Assembly: GCA_030549775.1 (NCBI GenBank)
Contig: CM060174.1
Location: 41,025,086 to 41,089,085 of the forward strand
Length of the DNA stretch: 64,000 nt
Reading direction: 5' to 3'
Source of the DNA: Tamarix chinensis
Lineage: Eukaryota > Streptophyta > Magnoliopsida > Caryophyllales > Tamaricaceae
This document shows positions 57,230-64,000 of this stretch, in pieces. Each line of letters begins with the position of its first letter. Position 1 is the stretch's first letter. The translations under genes and the position numbers were made by a program. The notes beneath the pieces were generated by a model. The model was given only the letters and a program-made list of their open reading frames with translations. It searched no databases and was not told where the DNA came from.

Positions 57230-60141
57230 AAAGGTATAAAACCTAAGGTGGTGTGGGCCTAAAAATGAGCATAAAAGGTAAATTGGAACAAATCATTAAC
57301 TAGAGAAAATATATTACAAAAAGGGACCCTTTGATCAATCAATGGCCACAAAGGAAAGTATCCGGGAATGCCTATGCTCATACAACTCAACTATGCTAAA
57401 GAAGATAATGGATTACTCATTTATCATCTTTAGAAACCCGCACAAAACCTCCTACTCATTAGATTGAGTAGGGGATTGCAACAACCACCCCATTAGTATC
57501 CACATATACTGAGAAAACCAATCTCCTGCTAATATAGATCATAGTACATGCAAAACTCGCACAACATACTCTTGGTATGACATCCCAAAATGTACAAGCA
57601 ATACTTCCACTATGTCATTCATCTACTATCACACCAAGCCATATAGAACATATTTAGATCCATTAAAACATTCTTAATCATATTCATACTAGCATATAAG
57701 GATATACAAGTTATATCATACATATACTATTCTTAATGAAACATGGATCACCGAGATTATCCAAACAATAATGTTTAGAGTGTAGCTTGTAGGCAAATTT
57801 TCTAGTAGATATACATATATGAATTTTTTAACCATGGATTATTAAATTAAGTGGATCATGATTATACAAAAAATAGATCATGTGATATGTTATGGAAACA
57901 TGATTAAGCAAGAGAATCATACCACAATGGAGCATTCAAGGGAAACATACGGTAGCACATAGTGCGTACCTATATATATACAATGGTAGGTATGCCACAT
58001 TATACATTTATAGGAACACATGATTGATAGAACATTTAAGAAAAAAACCGTAGGTTACATAATATACTTATCAACCTTCGGTTATTATCTTTAGTTAGGA
58101 TGATAATATCATCCCTACTATGTTAACTTTATAAGTAATGAACATGATTGTATACTAACTCATAACATAAGTAATATGCGAGTTCTTAAATAATAATGAG
58201 GCAAATCGAAGTATAATTTAAGTGAAATAACCATACTAAGATTAAGCATAAAATAGGAGAAGGTCAACTTAATACAATTTTAGGCTTCATTTTGTTTTTA
58301 TCTTGTGTTAAGAGAACACAAAACTCCTTCACAAAATTATTGATCAACAGGTGGAATTATACCCATGTTCTCTCAATACCTATGGAAGCCAAATCAAATA
58401 AATGGAAATAAAGTCTTAGATCATGCCAAAGTGCTCATGCCATAGTAACTTGGTGGATATAAGTCTTGGCTCATACCAAAGTAACTCTCCTATGGTGACC
58501 GGACCCTTTAGTATCAATACCCCATAGGACATCATCAGTGTCTAGAATATGAATGAAATAGGGACTAACTAGGATCTCAGGATCAATGAGGATCCTTCCT
58601 GAAGGTACTTGAAGGTTAACTAACCCCCAGTAGCTAATCGTGGATTGAATAATCCAGACCCATAATAATGCTTGTTCCACTTGAAGTGATTACTATATTA
58701 TTGGATCAAGATCTTATAACACACCAAAATACATAAATAATATCATACCAAGTAAAACTCATTTTAATCCGAACGCAATCATATAAAGTTCTCACGTCAT
58801 CTAGTGTTCCTATTAGGGGTATCTTAAGTGATCAACCCATTACTTAGTCAATTACACCTAAAGACAAAATTATACAGTGATAATATCAGCTAGAATGTTC
58901 AAGCCAACATTAGATTTCCATTTAATTCTCTTATTCACAATTCAAATCTAGGTTAAGCCTAGGGATAAGGTTAAATTCATAATTTCATTACTTAACCATA
59001 ATATTACCTTACATGAAAGAGTATTCCAAGTCAATACATAAGGCCAAAGATGAAGGTCCAATTAGTAGAAAAGTGAAGGTCAACTTAAGGTCATCGCATA
59101 AGTCCATGTTATCTTCTTCCATTCATGCTAAATCATTTAAACTTGCAAGGTTCCACATTTTATGGCCATAAAATGATTTTTTTATAAATCTAATAGTCAT
59201 CATGATGATTCCTTACATAGATACCAGCCTTAGGAAAAATTCATTATAGCCATCTAATCACCTCCTTATGCCATAGTTTAGAGAAAGGTCGAATTGCTAG
59301 GTTAAGGTCAATATTGGTTAAATAGGATCGATTTTCTCTTTACCAAATTTAGTTTATAAATTAAAATCAATTAATCTAGGTAAGCTTATAGATACTAACA
59401 TATTATAACACCTCACATGCATAAGGAAACTCAAGTATCACAATAAGAAATAATTAGGCAAGAAATGCAAATCTGGCTGAGACTAGTCGATGAGTTTCTA
59501 ATAACCAATCGAGCAATCGTATTGACCAATTAATCATTTTGGGCACTACCAAACCTTCACAATGGTGCTGAACCAACTAAATGGTTAACCCTACCATTCG
59601 ACTATTCTTAAGTAACTAGTTTATTGGTTTGGTCAAATTGGTTAATAGGTCTAAGTAGAGGATAATATTACTAGGGTCACAAATCAATAAGTTGATGGGT
59701 TGGCTCAAGCAATCAACTATTCTAAAGACTAGTAGAATGTTTTAGTCAAACTAGTTGATGGGTTTAACCTAAGTCCAGGACCACTTAAGTTGTAGGATCA
59801 TCAATTGATGGGTTTACTAGGCCTCTAAATCGATCATGGAGACTAGTCAATTAGTTAGGGCAAAAATAAACCTTATAATACATACACACAATTAAATTCC
59901 ACAATCTTTATTCAATTAATCCAAACATCAACCATAAGTAATGCAAGGCTCTTAACAAGCAATATTCATGGATTGACAAGCAAAATACCAACATCACATT
60001 GAGAATCTCAATAAAATCATGCTTATGATTTATGAACTTAATCAGAGCTAGGAAATCATACATCAAATTCTCTTTATGCTAGGCCATCATGCAATGACTT
60101 ATACCTCATATTAAGCATGTCAATGTATCTGAGATGCTTAG
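57230..60141 (-). mobile_element. Degenerate Tekay-like LTR body, minus strand
   Basis: Contains reverse-oriented versions of motifs of the chromovirus LTR: CAATCGAGCAATCG and GACTAGTCGATGAG-like blocks near 59480-59870, and the ACTCATTAGATTGAGTAGG block near 57450-57480 that matches 4854-4875. It has no coding frame. The left side stops at the 57229 junction and the right side at the next LTR. Confidence 0.5.
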
Positions 60142-60854
60142 TGTAATACCCCGTATTTTTAAAATCCAAATTATTAAGTTTAATGATTTGATTAACATAA
60201 TTTGATGCAAATATTTAATTATTTTAATTTTGATTCGTTTTATGAATTTATCGACGATTTCAAATTCATATTTGAATTTAATTAATCGTTGTCGTTGCGA
60301 ACCATTCTAGATAAATTCGTTAATAACAATGATTTTATTACATTCTTATGAGTTCGAGTCTCGGTTAAAAATATATATTCCCGTTCTTTCTCGTATTTTG
60401 ATTTTTAATATTTTAAATTCGTTTTCGATTATAACTTCGTCGTGTGATTACGGTTTTGTTTTGAAGTTATATTTCGCTAACGAAATATATTATTTAAGTT
60501 ATAGAATTTTTGTTTAAATAGTTAAATTTATTTTAATGATTTTACCTGTAGAAAATATTTCCGACTTTAAGTTTACTCATTTTCGGAAATCGTTAATATT
60601 TTTAGGAAGTTTTAAATTTAAAAGATTTATTTAAGAATTTCTTTTTGAAATTAATTTTCTTCTGTTTTACGCTTTTCAGTTTACGGAAAATCGGTTTCAG
60701 AAATTATTTAAATTAGTCTCGGTTTATTAGAATTTGACTTAAATATTTCCTTATATATTTTTAAACATTATTTCGAGGTCTTATAATATATTTCCGTAAT
60801 CAAAATAAATTTTTACATTTGTTGATTAATTTTCCGAAAACAATCCCGAAATTC

Positions 60855-60863
60855 TTTATATAG
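60855..60863 (+). promoter_or_regulatory. Possible LTR TATA box
   Basis: TTTATATAG lies about 150 bp before the CT-rich leader-like sequence at 61010. It is the main reason for choosing plus as the sense of this LTR. Confidence 0.4.
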
Positions 60864-61639
60864 CTTGTATATCAATTCTAAGCCTTCGGATCCGTTCAAA
60901 ATAAATTTTCGTTAAATAAATAATAGGTAAAATTCTTCTAATAACAATTTTAAATATTTAGTATTTATTCTATACTTGTATTTGTAAAAAAAAAAAAAGC
61001 CCAAACCCATACCGATGCCCCGACCCCCTCTCTTCGTTTTCCTTTTTCTTTTCTTCTTTTCTTTTCCCAACTGCCCCGACCCCTGCTCCGTCGGTGCCCT
61101 GTGCGTGCTCCTGTTCGCAGCCCTAACCTCCCTCACCTCCTCCTCCTCCCTGCTCGCCGACCTCCAGCCGCCGTAGGATGACCTCCAACCAGCTGCCACT
61201 GGCGACGCTGCAGCAGCAGCCGCAACAGCTAGCTCGACCTCAACAGAAGCAGCGGCCACCGAAGCAGCGCAGGAGCAGCAGCAGCAGCAACGAGCCACAC
61301 TAGTCCTGCCGTCGTCCGACCACGGCAAGCGTCGCCGACCACCGGCGAGCCATCCCTATTCCCTGACAAAGCTTCTCCGGCATTTTCTTGTCCCGATTGT
61401 GTTGATTTTATTCGGTATAAATTTCCGAAAAACCCTAACCCTTGTTTTGATTAATTGGGTATGAATTAGCTTATAAAAAGCTAAATTGATTGTTTGTTTA
61501 TGTATATATGTGCTGTAAGATTGATTTGCATAGGTTAATTGTGTGGTTGTGTTGAGATTTTGGAAAAATTAGATTTTTGGCCGGGTTATGCCCAAATTTT
61601 CAGATTCGCCCGTTTTAGCTATTTTTAATAAATTGATTA

Positions 61640-62790
61640 TACAATATATTTTAAAATGTATCCAATTTCATTTTGGAACCGTCAATTTGAGAAATGTATG
61701 CGGGTTTTATCGGAATTTGATTCTTAGGTCAAATTTTGGGTGTAATGAAATTGAATCGTATAATTGAGCCTTTTCGCTCAATTGATGTTATAATATCATT
61801 TAAAATGTATTTAATTTTATATTGGAAGTGTTGATTTGGGAAAATTGTGCGTAATTGATCGAAATTGGACTTTTAGGTCAAAACTCCCGCGGGTTTAAAT
61901 TGGATTGTGTAATCGGGTTATTTTATTCAATTGGCTATATAAATTACATTAGAATATATTTAATTACATTTCCGAACTGTCAATTTATATGTTTTGGCAA
62001 GAATTGATCGGGTTTGCATTCCGGACTCAAAAACCCTAATTGTGCTAAATTGGATATTTCTTTTATTGGTTCTGAGCAATTGACTATTTGATATGTTATA
62101 AAATGTGTTTAATTGCATTTCTAAACATTCAATTTGATTTAATTTATGGAATTTTACCGAATCGTATTTTCGGGCCTAAAACCCTAGATTTTAAGTGAGA
62201 TTATGAAATTGGTTATTTGTATAGTTGTTTCGCAAAAAAAATTAAATTTATAAAAGTAGTTGAAATGATCCTAATTGTATTCAAATACCTCTAATTAGAA
62301 TTAATTGATTTGAATTACCCGAGTTTATGTCGTGAGCTTTAAAACCCTAATTTTGAAAATTGATCATCTGAAATTGATTTATCGGGAGATCGTTTTGTTG
62401 AAATTGATTGTCTAGCTTTATCTAAAATTAGTTTAATTGTGTTTTAAAACTATCAATTTGAGGTAATCAAAGTGATTTGGCCGATTTGTGGTTTAGGTAT
62501 TAAAAACCCTAATTTTCGGGGATGATTTTATAAAATTGATTTTGCTATGTGTATTTTATCTAATCGATTTCTATCTTTAGGTTTTAAATCATTTAAATTA
62601 TGTTTTAACCTAATCGGTTTGGATTTGATTCCATGTAAATTGGTTGGGTTACTTATTTAGTTGTAAAACCTAATAAATAAGTTATTTTCGATAAATTAAC
62701 TTATGATCGATTATTCTTTCTCGGGCTTTCCAAATTAATTTGAAATGTCCTAAGTGCATTTGTATTAATCTGTTTTGAGTTATATTTAAT
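61640..62790 (+). repeat. Degenerate ~150-bp tandem repeat in LTR copy 4
   Basis: About eight units spaced 148-165 bp. Each has a block like TTTAAAATGTATTTAATT followed by CATTTTGGAACTGTCAATTT, and later AAAACCCTAATTTT. Unit starts are near 61650, 61798, 61948, 62096, 62255, 62420, 62585 and 62740, with increasing divergence. Confidence 0.75.
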
Positions 62791-63298
62791 CTTAAATCTT
62801 AATAGAGCTATGCTTTTAAGTCCTAAGTTTTGGACACGTTTTCCAAGAAAATTAGTTTGCGTCTTTTTGTATCGAGTAAATTATAATAATTGAAATTATT
62901 GATTGATAGTATAGTTTCTAATTTAGTTTTCGATTTCTATCGGATCTAGGAAAGCCTTATCGTGGATCCACGAGTTAGTGATCTCTCTCTTCCTCTTATC
63001 TCGCTTAGCTAGCTTCGGATCCAGGTAAGTTCTCTACTTACCTCTACTTATGGGTATTTCGTAAGGATGTGGCTAAGGTCCCTATGTGTTATGTGACTTG
63101 CATGCCTTAGATGTTTTGTATATATACCATGTCCGGTTGTGTACCGCATAGTTGTCCTTAATGTGTTTTATGCGTAGCGCAACTTCAAGTTAAGGTATGT
63201 GGTATGTGTTTTTCTTACAACATGAATGTGATATCCATATGTGGTGATTATGACGTGCTGTGATATGTGTAACCCTCTAGGACATGCATGCTAGGGTG

Positions 63299-63324
63299 AT
63301 TATTATTATTATTATTATTATTAT
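63299..63324. repeat. (ATT)n microsatellite
   Basis: Eight uninterrupted ATT units inside LTR copy 4. Confidence 0.9.
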
Positions 63325-64000
63325 GACATGGAGATAAAATGGCAAAAAGAAATAAATGGGAAGTGAGTTGTTGAAAGGGAGTATAAGGGACCCGATTAGG
63401 GTTTTGGGAAGAATTAGTAATCTAGAAAATACGAAAGTAAAAATGATTAACGGTGAGTGAGGTGCGGGTTGAGAGTGAGAGTTTATGTTATGAGGAATGA
63501 TTATGGGTGTTTTGGGAGAGAAGAAATATTGGGTGAAAAGGAGATGTTACTTGTGGGAAAAGAAAGGTACTAGGGTTGAAGTGGCCAACTAGGGTTTTAG
63601 AGTCACAGGTGGAATCGATGGGTAGAGTGATATGATTTGGGATTGGGCCTAAATGAGAAGTGTTGAGGATAGATGAATTAATGGTAGTGAAATTAGAGGA
63701 AGTTGGGCCACATAGGTCCTATTAGGGTTTCGAGGGAAACCTTAGAGGCTAATAGCGGGTGGAGTCTGATGTCACGAGGTGTTGGGCCTTAACCCACACC
63801 CTTAAGAGTTGGTTTTTATTATGTGTGAGTATAGAGGGAAATTGATATCGAGGTGTGATAAGGGGTGCACGAGTTCCAAGATATGGGACGGGCCCTCCTG
63901 GGAGGATAAGTGTGGATATAGTTAGTCATGCATGTCAAGGGTAAAACACTTTCAAATAAGATACGTTAAGATACTAATCACTTAAAGAGGAAGATGCTGA

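Larger units (their letters stand above)
60142..64000 (+). mobile_element. Long LTR, copy 4, plus sense, cut by window end
   Basis: Starts TGTAATACCCCG after CTTAG. The order is AT-rich start, TATA box, CT-rich leader, 150-bp tandem repeat, and from about 63000 sequence that is the reverse complement of 23440-24330 (for example GACATGCATGCTAGG, and GGGTGTTGGGCCTTAACCCA-type near 63780). It is therefore the same family as copies 1-3 in opposite orientation. Its 3' end is outside the window. The CT-rich region 61010-61370 gives an Ala/Ser/Arg-rich minus-strand open frame that I do not believe. Confidence 0.75.

Noticed and set aside
60912..61328. 138-residue Ala/Ser/Arg-rich minus-strand open frame
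   Set aside because: Lies in the CT/GC-rich leader of LTR copy 4, antisense to it, with low complexity and no domain.

Overview
This window looks like nuclear DNA of a flowering plant, probably a eudicot. It holds one spliced single-copy gene with plant-type GT-AG introns, surrounded by plant-specific transposable elements: Ty1/Copia, Athila-type and Tekay/Del-type Ty3/Gypsy, an L1-type LINE with a DUF4283 ORF1, CACTA/En-Spm, PIF/Harbinger, hAT-like and fold-back MITEs. No bacterial-type genes, rRNA, tRNA genes or CRISPR arrays were seen. The species could not be identified.

The only convincing host gene is an EF-hand mitochondrial ATP-Mg/phosphate carrier (APC/SCaMC family), coding exons 9538-9958, 19027-19806, 19923-20013 and 20110-20287, joining in frame to 489 residues, with a likely non-coding first exon near 6855-7003. 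The intron after the third EF-hand is 9,068 bp. It holds a hAT-like MITE (10283-10912), a fold-back MITE (11877-12112) and a degenerate LTR element (12219-18853). That LTR element is itself interrupted by a Copia element (13275-17990), which contains an 834-bp solo LTR (14694-15527). A second hAT-like MITE (18528-18822) lies in the outer 3' LTR.

The rest is layered repeats. A minus-strand LINE (about 20785-30420) is split by a 4,868-bp solo LTR (22564-27431, target duplication AATAA). A PIF/Harbinger relic (31010-31840) and Tekay-like LTR pieces follow. Next come a gutted chromovirus (33171-37535) and a minus-strand CACTA relic (about 37540-56145). The CACTA is cut by a young Athila element (38904-48982, LTRs differing at about five sites) and by a 5,185-bp solo LTR (50038-55222, target duplication ATACC). 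The right side is old LTR sequence, then another long LTR running out of the window (60142-64000).

A family of very long, non-coding LTRs appears four times (1-2945, 22564-27431, 50038-55222, 60142-64000). Three members carry a ~27-bp minisatellite and the fourth a ~150-bp tandem repeat. Two have exact 5-bp target duplications and no internal region, so they are solo LTRs. I found no convincing new gene system; the main interest is the nesting order, the LTR family's internal repeats, and how the carrier gene is transcribed across a 9-kb repeat-filled intron.
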